Shown in pieces: positions 11,341 through 23,484 of a stretch of 64,000 nt of DNA. The position numbers and the translations under genes were made by a program. The notes beneath the pieces are model-generated. The model did no database searches, was not told the DNA's origin, and saw nothing but the letters and a program-made list of their open reading frames with translations. The stretch comes from Lonicera japonica. Taxonomy: Eukaryota; Streptophyta; Magnoliopsida; Dipsacales; Caprifoliaceae. Position 1 is the stretch's first letter. Each line of letters begins with the position of its first letter. The DNA lies in NCBI GenBank assembly GCA_021464415.1, contig JAKCWG010000894.1, positions 124,001 to 188,000 on the forward strand. Direction: 5' to 3'.

Positions 11341-12230
11341 ACGTAAAACATAAAATTAATTTATTGCTAGAAAGTTAATTACAATGGAGAAAGTAAGAGC
11401 AAGACAACTAGTGCTGACAACGTGCACTTGAAGGCAACTTGGCCGGGTACGAGGCTTGTAATTTTCACCCCATTGTAACTGACTAAAGGAAAAACCTACC
11501 CTAGTGTGGCAGTAAACATCAACCGACCTATGATGGCCGAAAGCTAACAATTACAAAGGGAAGTCCTAAAGCTGATTACAAAGCAACAATATTTACATAT
11601 GATAAAGACTCCACTACTAGCTCCATGCGCGCTTAGATGGGTATCCTTCTCATTGTGGGAGCATTGGTGACTGGGTTAGCTGAGAAGGCCAGGGGCCGTT
11701 GTGTTGTGAAGCAAGGGGTGCAGGGCTCTGAGAAAAACCACAGCTGCTGAACCATGCTGCACACGGGCATGAGCACGACAACGAGGGAGTGGCCACGAGA
11801 GTGCTGAACAGGGCCTTTGAACTGAGCTACACATTGGCGTGTGCCCAGCAAGGTTGAATGAGGCACTGAGGTGCTGAGAAGGTGCGGTGCTAGTGTGCTA
11901 CAAATGGGTGTGACAACAACGAGGAAGCAAGGACGGGAGCTGAACGGGGCCTCAGGTGATTTGGACTGTGCTGCACACTGGGGTGTGCACGGTGGTACAG
12001 TCAACATGTGGGATGGAGGGAGGCACCGTATGACAACAAGGAAGGCATAATTCCATTTGAATCAATATAATTAGCTCCAGTTCAAGCAGAACATCAGCAA
12101 TAGCAAAAGAAATTTCCACCAAAAGCAGCAACGAAAATTCCACTAGCATTGATCCCATCCTTATATTACAAAAAGATTGTGAAACACCCAATTGTGGAAT
12201 TAGGACAGGAGTGAAAGGAGGAGTTAACGC
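11341..12230. other. GC-richer segment with diverged internal repeats
   Basis: Around 11640-12030 the GC content is far above that of the surroundings, and two diverged copies of a block (CTRCAMAYGGGYRTGA...CGACAACGAGGAAG, then GCTGAACRGGGCCT) lie near 11757-11830 and 11897-11965, about 140 bp apart. A 124-codon minus-strand frame (11633-12007) crosses the repeats but has no known domain and a low-complexity Cys/Pro/Val makeup, so I do not call it a gene. It may be an old LTR or non-coding repeat. Confidence 0.3.
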
Positions 12231-12324
12231 TCACACACTCATGTCTCACCATGCATGTCATTTTAATCCATATAGATATATGTGTAATATATTATGCACT
12301 TAAAAATTCAAACCATAACTAAAA

Positions 12325-13078
12325 TATATCATAAATGCACTAAACCATAAGTCAACTCTTAAATCCATCTAAAGCATTTACTATATAAATACTAACATCA
12401 AAATATAGAAAAGCTAAGTACTTCTATACATCTATTTTCATATATTATGCACTTTAAGAAGTATGTTTACATCTAAGCCATACCTGTACGTCTCTCTTAT
12501 GTGTCCAAGCCATGTCTTTCACATGTCAGTCAATTTAAAATTCTTAAATTATCCGACACGGTTATTCAGCTCTGGCCTAGTGTCCTGTTCCTCCTAGATG
12601 TGATCCTTTTACTTATAAACCAAGTTGTAGTTGAATTCTAGAATGCTATTGAGACACCTGCAGTAACGAGTGCACATAATTAAGAGGACCTCTTTAAAAC
12701 TTTTTCAATCTCAATGAGAAATGATAAAATCACTGACCTTATCAAATACCAGCCTTATCCAAGAGAGAACCTGCTCTATCTTGTCCCTATCCCTTCCCTG
12801 AATTACTCTATTTGCTGATAAAAGCTTTTTCCTTAGTCGAAACAATAGGGAAGGAAAAATCAAAAAATTTATATACAAATCAAAAAAGAGAGCTATAGTA
12901 AAACAATACTATATGTAGACATATATAAAACAGAAAAAATTTCACCACCATCAACAATGCTAGCCCGAGTGTACATTATAGTAAATAGATATCCCACATC
13001 GCCTGGTTACAAAATAATTCAAGGTATCTTCTGGGGTGGAGTTCTACCTGTGAGTTCTGCAAAATTTCCTATCTATGA
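12325..13078. repeat. Paralogous segment, copy 1 (partner at 20515-21110)
   Basis: Long colinear matches to 20515-21110 include CATAAGTCA..TCTTAAATCCATCT, the block around ATCAAATACCAGCC, GAATTACTCT(A/G)TTTGCTGATA, CAGAAAAAATTTCACCACCAT and CACAT(C)..CCTGGTTACAAAA. This copy has about 190 extra bases near 12550-12740. It stops at the copia insertion at 13083. Non-coding; probably intergenic DNA of a duplicated locus. Confidence 0.85.
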
Positions 13079-13082
13079 AATA

Positions 13083-13903
13083 TGTTGGAAAATATAAACT
13101 GCTGAATAAAAAATAAATAAGGTAGAGAGTACACCGGGTTGAGTCGCGGACTAAGTCGCTCTCTTTAAGACGTTTCGCGGCTCTGCACGGAATTGTGCTA
13201 GCAGTTCTAAATATGCCACGCCGTCCCCAGGATGAAACAGCCCAGAAACTCTCTGTACGATCGATTTGCACTTTTTTCGATCACTCGACAATAACACTTT
13301 TTTTAATTGCTCGGGATCGGAAAATAATTTACTGCCGGAGGCTAAAATTTTTTTGCCGGAAAAATAATTTTTGTAGGTGGATTATCTGTCTCTCTTTTCT
13401 TCTTTTTTTTTGTATATCCTTTTGAAAATATTTTGAACCGTTTAAAGGGAGAAAGTTGAGACCAAAAAACAGCTTTGAGGAAAATCCGCAAAAGTGGAGG
13501 AAAACGCGGAGGGAATAACGGGAGCGTGGGAGGAAAATGTGGGAACATGTCGGGGTAAAAAATGATGGAGCATCTTCTAGTATTTTTATTTATTTAATAA
13601 ATAAATATCTTTAAATGTATTTTGTATAAAAATTATAATACACTACACAAGCCCAAAGCCCGAGCCCGAGCCCGAGACCGGATCGGGTCGGCGCGCGTGT
13701 GGAGAACCACATTCATCCAAGTCCTCACCCAATAGCACAAAAGTGTAATGCCTAAAGGGCTCAAGCCCTTAAGCAAATTCTTCCATATAAAAACCCATGA
13801 AAGGTTTTATATCTCTCCTATGTGGGACTTGGGATAACTTCACAACACATTCAATTACCTTATCTTGGTTTTATTTTTCTTTAAATACACAAATGATCCA
13901 ACA
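13083..13903 (-). repeat. 3' LTR of the minus-strand copia element
   Basis: It begins TGTTGG and ends CCAACA in plus-strand reading, with an imperfect inverted terminus. It is followed at 13904-13914 by ATCCCCCACTT, whose complement is the polypurine tract AAGTGGGGGAT. A GAGCCC/CCCGAG run at about 13648-13680 differs between the two LTRs. Confidence 0.9.
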
Positions 13904-13914
13904 ATCCCCCACTT
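13904..13914 (-). other. Polypurine tract of the minus-strand copia element
   Basis: On the minus strand AAGTGGGGGAT directly precedes the TGTTGG start of the 3' LTR, the standard position for the plus-strand primer. Confidence 0.8.
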
Positions 13915-14428
13915 ATATTTTAGGAAAAACTTTTTCATCGAACATATACCATAGGACAGTGCATAAATAAAGGTATTTTTCAATTTGAACCTTTACGTAG
14001 TGTTTATGTTCCAGACTATACTAGAGTAACTCGTAGTTTTGAACTCTATCTCTGACAATCACAACACACACTACCCCCAAGAGTGTGGTCCAAAAGCCAG
14101 CACGTTATGGCCATGTGCTTATATCCCGGTTAGTGAATGCTCTAGAGAATTTGCCCAAAATTCCATAGGAAGCGACCTCTCTTCCACATTCACATAGGTG
14201 AGTCTATCAAGAGTACTCTTGTAGCATTGGTACCCCACTCTACATAGAGCTATAGAACTCATTAAGAGTAAATGCTCAACCTTTTTTTTTTCGCTTCAAG
14301 ATATCATGCTCCATAGGGATGAGATAATACTACATGATTTCTAAAGTATCACTTGTAACTTGTTGTTTACCCTTTGAACCTATTTCTTGGGATCTCCAGT
14401 CCATAGGTTGGGTTACCATTACAGTGAC

Positions 14429-15960
14429 TCAAATCTCGTTGGGCGTTAACCCCATCCCTTTTGAGGTGTTAAGCACATTCTCTCTCGTTAGTCCTTTCGT
14501 CAAAGGATCAGCCAAATTTTTCTCAGACCGCACATAATCCACTCTTACAGCACCTTTGGAGAGTAACTCTCTAACCGTGCTGTGTTTACGACGAATCTGT
14601 CGTCTCTTACCGTTATAGTAACGGTTCTGAACTTTTGCAATAACCGCGGTACTATCGCAGTGGATAAGGACAGCTGGTATCGGTCTCTCCCATAGAGGGA
14701 TATCAGCAAGAAAGCTTCTCAGCCAACTTGCTTCTTCACTAGCAGCAGCTAATGCTATCATCTCAGACTCCATCGTAGACTGGGCCAAAATGGTCTGTTT
14801 CTTGGATTTCCAAGAAACTGCACCTCCAGCAATGCTGAAAATATATCTACTTGTGGCCTTGGAATCTTCTGACAGGGTGTTCCAGTCAGCATCGCTATAT
14901 CCTTCTAGGACAGCGGAAAACTTTTGATAGTGTAACTTTAGGTCCATGGTTCTTTTTAGATAATGCATGACCCTCTCAACAGCATGCCAATGCTCCATAC
15001 TAGGACTGCTAGTAAATCTACATAGTACCCCCACTGCATAAGCAATATCGGGCCTAGTGCAATCAGTAGCATATCGAAGGCTACCAATGATGCTCGCATA
15101 CTCAGTTTGTCTAACACTGTCTCCAGTGTTCTTGAACAACTTCACACTAGGATCATATGGTGTACATGTTGGTTTACAGTCTGAGTAATTATATTTTCTT
15201 AGAATCTTCTCAATATAATGATATTGATCCAAAGAAAGTCCATTTTCCGTCCTAGTAATTTTAATCCTTAAAATTACATTGGCTTCTCCCAAATCCTTCA
15301 TATCAAAATTTTCACATAGCATGGATTTCACAATATTAACAACATGGATATTAGAACCAAAAATAAGCAAGTCATCAACATATAAACATATAATAGTGCA
15401 AGCATTATTCTCAGTCTTATAATAAATGCATTTATCACTTTCATTAATTCTAAATCCATTTGCAATAATCAATTCATCAAATTTCTCATGCCATTGCTTA
15501 GGAGCCTGTTTCAAACCATAAAGAGATTTATCTAATTTGCATACTTTTTGTTCTTGGCCTGTAATAATGAATCCTTCAGGTTGTTCCATGTAAATTTCTT
15601 CCTCTAATTCTCCATTAAGGAAAGCGGTTTTAACAGCCATTTGATGTACAACAAGATCATGCAAGGAAGCCAGGGCAATCAAAACACGTATAGACGTAAT
15701 TCTAGTAACGGGAGAATAAGTATCAAAGAAATCTACATTTTCACGTTGTCTATAACCCTTGACAACTAAACGGGCTTTGTATTTGTCAACAGTGCCATCA
15801 GGTTTTAATTTCTTCTTAAGTATCCATTTACAACCTATGGTTTTACAACCAGGAGGAAGGTCTACTAGATGCCAAGTTCTATTTGATTCTAAGGAATCCA
15901 TTTCATCGTTAATGGCTTCTTGCCAAGGTCAGCATCTAAAGAAGACAGAGCTTCTTGAAT
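14429..15960 (-). pseudogene. Copia reverse transcriptase and RNase H
   Basis: The 490-codon open segment 15901-14429 holds the whole RT: VVHQMAVKTAFLNGE, EQPEGF, KSLYGLKQAPKQW and the catalytic LYVDDLLIFG. RNase H follows (WKSKKQTILAQSTMESEMIA), with the C-terminal VRSEKNLADPLTKGL typical of copia pol. Enzymatic residues look intact. Upstream, the integrase-side frame (16191-15889) meets it through a frameshift near 15925. In a working element this would be the last part of one gag-pol polyprotein. Confidence 0.9.
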
Positions 15961-16790
15961 AGTGGATGGATCATCTTCTAAAGTGTATGTATAAAAATCA
16001 GGCCCAAAGTCTTTAGCGGTTCTAACTCTTTTACTTTTCTTAGGTTCAATTGATGTATCATGGTGCACGGTACTGGTAGGTAAAATAGAGCTAGAAGGTA
16101 AAGAGCTACCCCCACTATTCTTCAATTTAAAAGGGAATTTATCTTCAAAAAAGTCTACATCATTAGATTCAATAATAACATGATTTTTCAAATCATAAAA
16201 TCTATAGGCCTTACTATTAATTGCATATCCGATAAAAACACATTCATAAGCTCTACTAGCAAGCTTAGATCTTTTAAGATCAGGAATACGTACGTAAGAA
16301 AGGCACCCTCAATCGCGTAAATAAGATATATTGGGCCTTTTATTATTTAAAATCTCATAGGGAGATAAATTAGATTTAATCTTAGGCACCCTATTAAGAA
16401 TGTGACAAACGGTTAATAAAATCTCTCCCCACCAATGTGAGGCACCTCCTGAATTAAGTAGCGTAGCAACAATTAATTCGGCAAAAGTTCTATTTTTCCT
16501 TTCGGCTTTTCCATTCATTTCAGGTGAATATGGAGCAGTCGTCTCATGAATAATACCAAGTGAAGTATAAAGATTTTTAAAATCAGTAGAATCATATTCG
16601 GTTCCTCTATCACTCCGAAATCTTTTTATTTTCTTATTAAACTGATTTTCAATTTCTATAGAAAATATTTTAAACATATCGATTGATTCACTTTTATTTT
16701 TCATAAGGTAAATATAGGAAATATCCGAATTATCATCAATAAAAGTAATAAAATACCTTTTTTCCATTTCTCGTTAAAACACCATCAAAT
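15889..16790 (-). pseudogene. Copia integrase, core to C-terminus
   Basis: 16767-16309 encodes ITFIDDNSDISYIYL, then FRSDRGTEYDS and HETTAPYSPEMNGKAERKNRT, giving two of the DDE positions; the first acidic residue lies in the preceding segment near 16800 (LIHSDICEFDG). A stop near 16308 separates this from 16191-15889, the integrase tail, in the same frame. A shift in a homopolymer near 16755 separates it from the upstream frame. Integrase would insert the cDNA. Non-functional here. Confidence 0.85.
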
Positions 16791-17525
16791 TCACAAATAT
16801 CCGAATGAATTAATTCAAAAGGTTCAGTTTCTCTTAAAACAAATTTGTGAGGTGTTTTAGTAATCTTTGCTTGGCTACAGAATTCACATTTTTCGAAATC
16901 ATTTAATGATAAGGGGGGAATAATTTCCAGTTTACTCATGTTCTTAATAAGGCGCTTATTAACATGACAAAGTCTAGCATGCCACACATTAAATGAACAA
17001 ATCATATAAGCAGAACTAGAAACAACTTTATTAGCATCAACATTCAACTTAAACATCCCATCACAAGCATAACCCTTCCCCACAAATACACCATTCTTAG
17101 TAAGAGTAAACAAATCTGCCCCAATAGTTTGAACAAATCCAGCCTTATTAAGGATGTAACCCGAAACAAGATTCTTCCTAATTTCTGGAGTATGCAGAAC
17201 ATCCTTAAGGATGACAGTCTTTCCAGAAGTGAATTTCAACTCGACATCACCCGTGCCAGCAACATTAGTGGTGTGAGAATCACCCAACAGCACTTTCTTA
17301 TAAACAGCATCAGAATAGGTTTTAAATAGAGAACGATCATGGCAGACATGACGAGAGGCGCCAGTATCCACCCACCAGCCTTCAGAACTCGATACTAGAT
17401 TAATTTTTGTTATTATAGCCACTAAGGGCTCCTCTTCAGTAACATTCGCCTGAGGAACTCGGCGTTTGTTTCGACAATTTCTTGCCATATGACCAGGCTT
17501 TCCACAGTGATAGCAAGAGAACACA

Positions 17526-17603
<78 letters not shown>

Positions 17604-18411
17604 GCCTGGCCATTTCTGTTTTGGTTCTGAGTTTGGTTGTTCCTATTCTGGTTTCCGTACCGGTTCGCATTATTTCCACCGTTCTGATTTTTCATATTTT
17701 TCCGGTTCGGCCTTAGTGCAGGAGGGGTGTTGTTCGAGCGATTCTGATTTTGATTACTGTTCTGATTTTTGTTGAAAACAACCAGAACCTCATCATTCCG
17801 ATCTTGTTTACGGTTTTCCTCCTCAATCCTGAATTTTGTAATCAAACTTTCAAAAGAAAACTCTTTAGATTTGTGACGCAAACTATTTTTAAAATCTTTC
17901 CAGCCAGGGGGTAATTTATCAATCAAAACTGCCACTTGAAACTGCTCATCAAAATTCATTCCTTCAGAAATAATCTCATGTGCAATTTTCTAAAGTTCGT
18001 GAGACTGTGTAACAATAGACTTATCGTCCGTCATTTGATATTTCAGATAACGACTGACAGCGTATTTCTTAGACCCAGCCTCTTCAGTGTCATATTTCTT
18101 TTGAAGCGAATCCCAAATTTCTTTTGCGAATTTGCACGGGAGGTAAACATCATAAAGCTCGTCATGAAGAGCATTCAAGATCAGATTTCTGCATGCATAA
18201 TCATTGTTTTCCCAAGTTTTGAGAGTCTTATGATCTGCCTCAGAAATCGGATCAAGGAAGGTGGGTTTTTCTAAAACACAAGCAGATTCCACCTTCTTAA
18301 GAGTTAAGTAAAAAACATTTTTTGTTTCCACATCCTAAAGTGCAGACCCTCAAATTAAAAATGTTGATTCAATGAGCCAAAAGCAGCAGCTTGATTATGT
18401 TCATTAGCCAT
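16736..18411 (-). pseudogene. Copia gag, zinc knuckle, protease and integrase N-terminus
   Basis: The probable start ATG is at 18411 (MANEHNQ). A stop follows about 19 codons later and the frame resumes in 18331-17990, the UBN2-type gag. Another stop near 17987 precedes 17959-16736. That segment carries the end of gag, an Asn-rich linker, a CCHC knuckle (CYHCGKPGHMARNC), the protease box WWVDTGASRH and the integrase HHCC region (WHARLCHVN, then CEFCSQAK). It ends in the frameshift near 16755. Three lesions are visible in this section alone. Confidence 0.85.
17526..17603. repeat. (ATT)n microsatellite coding for poly-Asn in gag
   Basis: About 25 ATT units on the plus strand read AAT on the minus strand, giving a run of about 25 Asn directly before the CCHC zinc knuckle. 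The run is an exact multiple of three and keeps the frame. Confidence 0.95.
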
Positions 18412-18454
18412 GACAACAGTTATAGAAAATAGCAGATAACAAACATCTTAAAAT

Positions 18455-19264
18455 TGTTGGGAAATATAAACTGCAGAATCAAAAATAAATAGGTAGAGAG
18501 TACACCGGGTTGAGTCGCGGACTAAGTCGCTCTCTTTAAGACGTTTCGCGGCTCTGCCCGGAATTGTGCTAGCAGTTCTGAATATGCCACACCGTCCCCA
18601 GGATGAAACAGCCCAGAAACTCTCTGTACGATCGATTTGCACTTTTTTCGATCGCTCGACAATAACACTTTTTTTAATTGCTCGGGATCGGAAAATAATT
18701 TACTGCCGGAGGCTAAAATTTTTTTGCCGGAAAAATAATTTTTGTAGGTGGATTATCTGTCTCTCTTTTCTTCTTTTTTTTGTATATCCTTTTGAAAATA
18801 TTTTGAACCGTTTAAAGGGAGAAAGTTGAGACCAAAAAACAGCTTTGAGGAAAATCCGCAAAAGTGGAGGAAAACGCGGAGGGAATAACGGGAGCGTGGG
18901 AGGAAAATGTGGGAACATGTCGGGGTAAAAAATGATGGAGCATCTTCTAGTATTTTTATTTATTTAATAAATAAATATCTTTAAATGTATTTTGTATAAA
19001 AATTATAATACACTACACGAGCCCGGTCCCGGGTCCCCCGGGACCGGGTCAGCGCGCGTGTGGAGAACCACATTCATCCAAGTCCTCACCCAATAGCACA
19101 AAAGTGTAATGCCCAAAGGGCTCAAGCCCTTAAGCAAATTCTTCCATATAAAAACCCATGAAAGGTTTTATATCTCTCCTATGTGGGACTTGGGATAACA
19201 TCACAACACATTCAATTACCTTGTCTTGGTTTTATTTTTCTTTAAATACACAAATGATCCAACA
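18455..19264 (-). repeat. 5' LTR of the minus-strand copia element
   Basis: Homologous along its length to 13083-13903. It differs in a GC-rich patch near 19020-19050 (GGTCCCGGGTCCCCCGGGACC, itself a palindrome) where the other LTR has a GAGCCC repeat. The minus-strand motif GATATAAAACC (plus about 19168-19178) is a candidate TATA box. Confidence 0.9.
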
Positions 19265-19558
19265 AAATCAAGTAGGGCCAATTATAGAAAAGAAAAATAT
19301 ATCCCATATATATAAATCCTAAAATACAATTATCATTTTTATGCTTAAGAGTGTAAAGAAACTCATAATCTTCACCACAGGTGTCCTTTTACTCCATATA
19401 TATGTGTGTGCGTGCACGCATAAACTAAATGAAACACAATGAAGCATTGACATTGGTACGACTGTTTTACCCAACACGACAAGGTAATATTGACTTGGTA
19501 CATCAAATAAATAGGACACGTGCTTCCTAAGAAAATATTTATAGGGGCAATTAAAAAA

Positions 19559-20189
19559 AAGGGCTTATTAGAGAAAGATTTTCACACTCAAGTCAAGGAA
19601 TAATTTTTTTTAAATAAAGGGCCTATTTTTTATTTTATTGATAATATGACATATGTCTTTTTTTTTCATTATAAAATGGCATCCCAAACCTTAAAATAAA
19701 CTAAAAAATACCAATATGCATTAAAATATGGACTGCAATATGAACTTTGCAGTCTATATTTCACTGCAATATGAACTTTGCACTCCATATTTCACTGCAA
19801 TATGAACTTTGCAGTCGATATTTTTAGTGCAAAGTTCATATTGCAGTCCATATTTTACTGCAATGTGAACTTTGCAGTCCATATTTTTAGTGTAAAGTTC
19901 ATATTGCAGTCCATATTTCACTGCAATATGAACTTTGCAGTTCATATTTTACTGCAATATGAACTTTGCAGTCCATATTTTTTGTGTAAATTTCATAAAA
20001 AGGGGTAATTTAGGTAATACATAACATGTTTTTATTAATTAAATGATATTTAAATTTATTCAAATACATTCATTTAAAATATAAAACAAAATAGGCATCT
20101 TACACTATTACCAATTAAAAATAGGCCCTTCATTCAAAAAAATATTATTCATTGGATTTTTGGTAAAAATCAATGTATAATAAGCCCTT
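19559..20189. mobile_element. Terminal-inverted-repeat element of 631 bp with an internal tandem array
   Basis: The left end AAGGGCTTATTA and the following 90 bp, including AAAGGGCCTATTTTT, are the imperfect reverse complement of the right end (AAAAATAGGCCCTTCATT ... TAATAAGCCCTT). This is a non-autonomous DNA transposon or MITE with arms of about 95 bp. No clear target duplication was found, so the superfamily is undetermined. The core is the 31-bp array at 19731-19998. Confidence 0.7.
19731..19998. repeat. 31-bp tandem array with units in both orientations
   Basis: Nine units of a fixed 31-bp period start near 19733, 19764, 19795, 19826, 19857, 19889, 19920, 19951 and 19982. Forward units contain TGCAATATGAACTTTGCA. 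Units 4, 6 and (degraded) 9 carry its reverse complement, TGCAAAGTTCATATTGCA. The unit is nearly palindromic at its edges (GACTGCAA...TTGCAGTC). Reading frames in this stretch are artefacts of the repeat. Confidence 0.9.
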
Positions 20190-20514
20190 CTACCTAATTT
20201 CTAGATATTTATATTGACATATATACAGTCCCATTTTCCTTTTCAATATGTCTAAAAGTGATGGCCTAATTTTCTTTCTAGGATAAAATCAAATGTATCA
20301 CATCTCACAATAGAAAATAAGATGTATCCTTGATCATTTGATTAACCGGGTAAAAATTAACATTTTCCTAAAAACTAGAAAAGTCATATTGAGACTACTA
20401 AATTTGATATGAAGGAAGTAATGTGTCACGTTAATTGTATTTAGGTAATGTGTAATATTTTCTCAAATTTTCAGGAATCTCCTGCCATGTGCATTGCACG
20501 TTCTTAAAAGCTAA

Positions 20515-21110
20515 GCATATATAAATGCACTAAATTAACCATAAGTCAGGTCTTAAATCCATCTCAAGCAGTACGCGAGTGCTATACACAAGTACATGAC
20601 AAATGCTAACATCAAAATACAGAAAAGAAAAATACTTTTATACATATATTTTCATATCTGATGCACTTCATAAAGTATGTTTGCATCTTCAGCTGTACCT
20701 GTGACGTGTCTCTTGTGTGTTTGGGCCGGGTCCCTTACATTTCATTCTATTTAAAATTTAAACTCGCTGATCTTTATCAAATACCAGCCCATCCAAGAGA
20801 GAACCTGCTTTTGTCTTATCCTTATCCCTTCTCTGAATTACTCTGTTTGCTGATAAAAGCTTCTTCCTTAGTTGAAACAATACGGAAGGAAAAATCAGAA
20901 ATTATAGAAACAAATCAAAAGAGAGAGCTATAGTAACATAATACTAGTTGTATACATATATGAAACAGAAAAAATTTCACCACCATTAATAATGCTAGCA
21001 CAAAGTGTACACTATAGTAAAGAGAGGTCCCACATCTCCTGGTTACAAAAAAATTCGAGGTATCTTTTGGGGTTGGGTTCTACCCGTGTGTTCTGCAAAA
21101 CTTCCTATAT
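20515..21110. repeat. Paralogous segment, copy 2 (partner at 12325-13078)
   Basis: Colinear with copy 1 across almost all of its length, lacking the 190-bp block. It ends at AAAACTTCCTAT near 21110, matching the last bases of copy 1 before the copia insertion. No coding capacity. Confidence 0.85.
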
Positions 21111-23484
21111 TATATTTCTCGTTATGCATACCCTTAATAATTAACAAGCTGGACCAGTTATATAAAAGTAAAATCCATTTAAGTCTTCTACATAAATTAG
21201 CGGTTACTGAGCGTATGAAACTTGAAATGATAGGAAAATTGGGACCAAGGTGGAACCTTTGAGGATTTTGTTAGCGAAAAGTATCTAAATTAATTGTTTG
21301 CAATAATTAATTAATATTAAATAGAAATAAAAAACTTACGGAGATGTATTCCAACACAACGAATATTTTGGTGAGCGAAATTAGATGACCGAGGCTAGAG
21401 TTTGACTCTATGGCCTTGAGGCAATATCTGGCACGCACTACTAGTGTTGATGATCTTATGGCAGTTGAGTCCCAGGATACAACAGTCACTTCTAGCAATA
21501 GTAGCACTCCAAACTGAAAGAGACGGCGAACCAGAACTTATGTTTGGATTCTCTCTAAATGGCAGTAGACTTGAGGAAGAAGAAGGAACAAAGGAAGAAA
21601 AGGATGAAAGGTGTCTGATCTTTTTGGGGCCTAAGGAATGATCAAACTAAAGAGGGAAATCTCCTTTTTAAAGGCAAACAAAGGTGACAGTTGGACACAA
21701 CCGTTGTAACTGGCAGATTCAAAACCATGTTTGGCTGCCAAAAGACACATGACCATTGGGTTTTAAGGCCATGTTTGGCCAACGGGGAAGATAAACAATT
21801 AGTATGTGGGTAAGGTTTTGGGCTTGCTAAATTTTTTAAATAAAGACCCACCTCTTATGGACCACAAGACCAACATTTTAATTTGGTTGCTTTTGAGTAT
21901 AATTTCTCATTCACTCAAAATTTATTTTAGACACCAAACAGGTTATGACCTAGACCCGAAGTATTTAATGTGTGAGACCCAGATTAAATAAAAATCAAAG
22001 ATGGTCAAAACTTTGTTTTTTAAAATAAATTCCCAACAGCTTTGACACAGCAATACAAGACTGCAACATGCTATATATTTCACTTGATCATCTCATATAC
22101 ATAAGAAACAAGGAAATAACTTTGAGGACTCATTAAGGTCGAAGTTGCATTGAAAATCACTTAACTTACTATATAGAGAAAGAACAACGCGATAAATGAA
22201 AAGATTAACTTACTAAATTTCAAGATAAGAATCATAGTAGAAGATTGCACTTCCTTATCTTGATGGCAGATTTCTTCAATTTGCAGCCATACCTGCAACC
22301 TTTTGTTTTATAGAACGAAGAGTACGGTACTTGGGATATTCTGAAACTATCCAACAAAATTTTGAAGAAATCTACATATTTGTTATCGATGCCACCAGGA
22401 AGTCAACTCTCAAGCATATGGCTGTCTGCATCAACAAAAGCGTGATAAATTTACAGAGCACCATTAAAGCCATTGGTTTGGAGTTCTTTGCAATTTCTAA
22501 ATAACTATGAAACTAACCAGAATTCGTTGTTACAAAAACTATATTGAGTACTTCTGGGATATCCCAAAACTATGAAAGAAAATCACCTTCAAATAACTCC
22601 TCAAAATCCGCTGCATCCCTAATATTTATGCCAATGTTGCGGGTGTTTCAGCTCTTTGTTGTCTGCATGGAAGATGATTGAAACTTTCCAGTCTAGATTT
22701 TAAGGCACATGGAAGAATGGGAGTTCCAAAGATCTTTGAAATTTATGGTCTCATGTTGTTCTGTCATAAATAAAAATAACCAGTAAAAATGATCGTACTT
22801 ACATTAAGTTAAGCATTTGGACCTTCTTGTACTTGTTTCAGAATTTTGAGGAGAGGTGCTAATTAAATGATGTTGCTTACATGGGCAATAGTTTCGACTG
22901 GATGGTACATTACTTAGATGAAATACCTAAAGACAATTTATCACTAAGATAAGACAGAAGTACCCTTGAATTTAAGGGAAGAGAATCTTCTATGTTAAGG
23001 CCCCTACAGCAACAGATGAAATCTTTGCCATTGTAATCCTAAAGAACATCCTTTGAAAATCTCTGCACTTTATTTAAACAATAAAGGTTAATCATCCAAC
23101 TTTAAAATTAGTTTTAGGAATTCTATGTTACAAGTCCAAAACGTACTAGAGTACATATTATTGGTCATTTAGAAAAAGGAAAATTGTATTCAGAAGCGAG
23201 AACATTAACTTACTGATTTTGATTTTAAATTCAGCCCGCAGAAGTTGGAATTCTGCCTGAATCAAAAACTTCAACATGGAATTCTCTTCCATAACCCCTT
23301 GACCCCTGTGCAAGTTGACATATAGAATTCCCTCATTAAAACATAGAAATCCATTTACAGGTATAGAAATGTACATATGTGGAACATTACCCCGAGCAGA
23401 TGCAAAAATATCAAACTTAGCCATGAAAGAGTGAACAAAATGGGCAATAGTAAATAAATGTAAGGATTGTATAAGTAACTTACT
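21111..23484. other. AT-rich DNA downstream of the NLR pseudogene, no gene recognised
   Basis: Only short frames without domains occur (for example 21444-21641, and 23158-23487 on the minus strand). The latter lies immediately past the NLR splice donor and is best read as intron. The segment may hold introns or 3' untranslated sequence of the NLR gene. Confidence 0.4.

Larger units (their letters stand above)
13083..19264 (-). mobile_element. Ty1/copia retrotransposon, near full length but broken, minus strand
   Basis: Two homologous LTRs in direct orientation (13083-13903 and 18455-19264) flank a colinear but damaged gag-protease-integrase-RT-RNase H region on the minus strand. Order and the WWVDTGASRHVC protease box identify Ty1/copia; gag and RT resemble the Tork group (inference). 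The flanks are AAATA on the left and AAATC on the right, a 4-of-5 target duplication. By eye the LTRs differ by roughly a dozen substitutions plus small indels, so the insertion is fairly young despite at least four coding lesions. No TGGTATCAGAGC-type primer site is seen at the 5' LTR edge. Confidence 0.9.

Noticed and set aside
11633..12007. 124-codon minus-strand frame, Cys/Pro/Val-rich
   Set aside because: It crosses a diverged tandem repeat, shows no domain and has no plausible neighbours or splice context.
17422..17716. Frames encoding long poly-Ile runs on both strands
   Set aside because: Shadows of the (ATT)n repeat that encodes poly-Asn in the real gag frame.
19754..19945. 63-codon minus-strand frame with repeated peptide
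   Set aside because: It is the translation of the 31-bp array and has no independent coding support.
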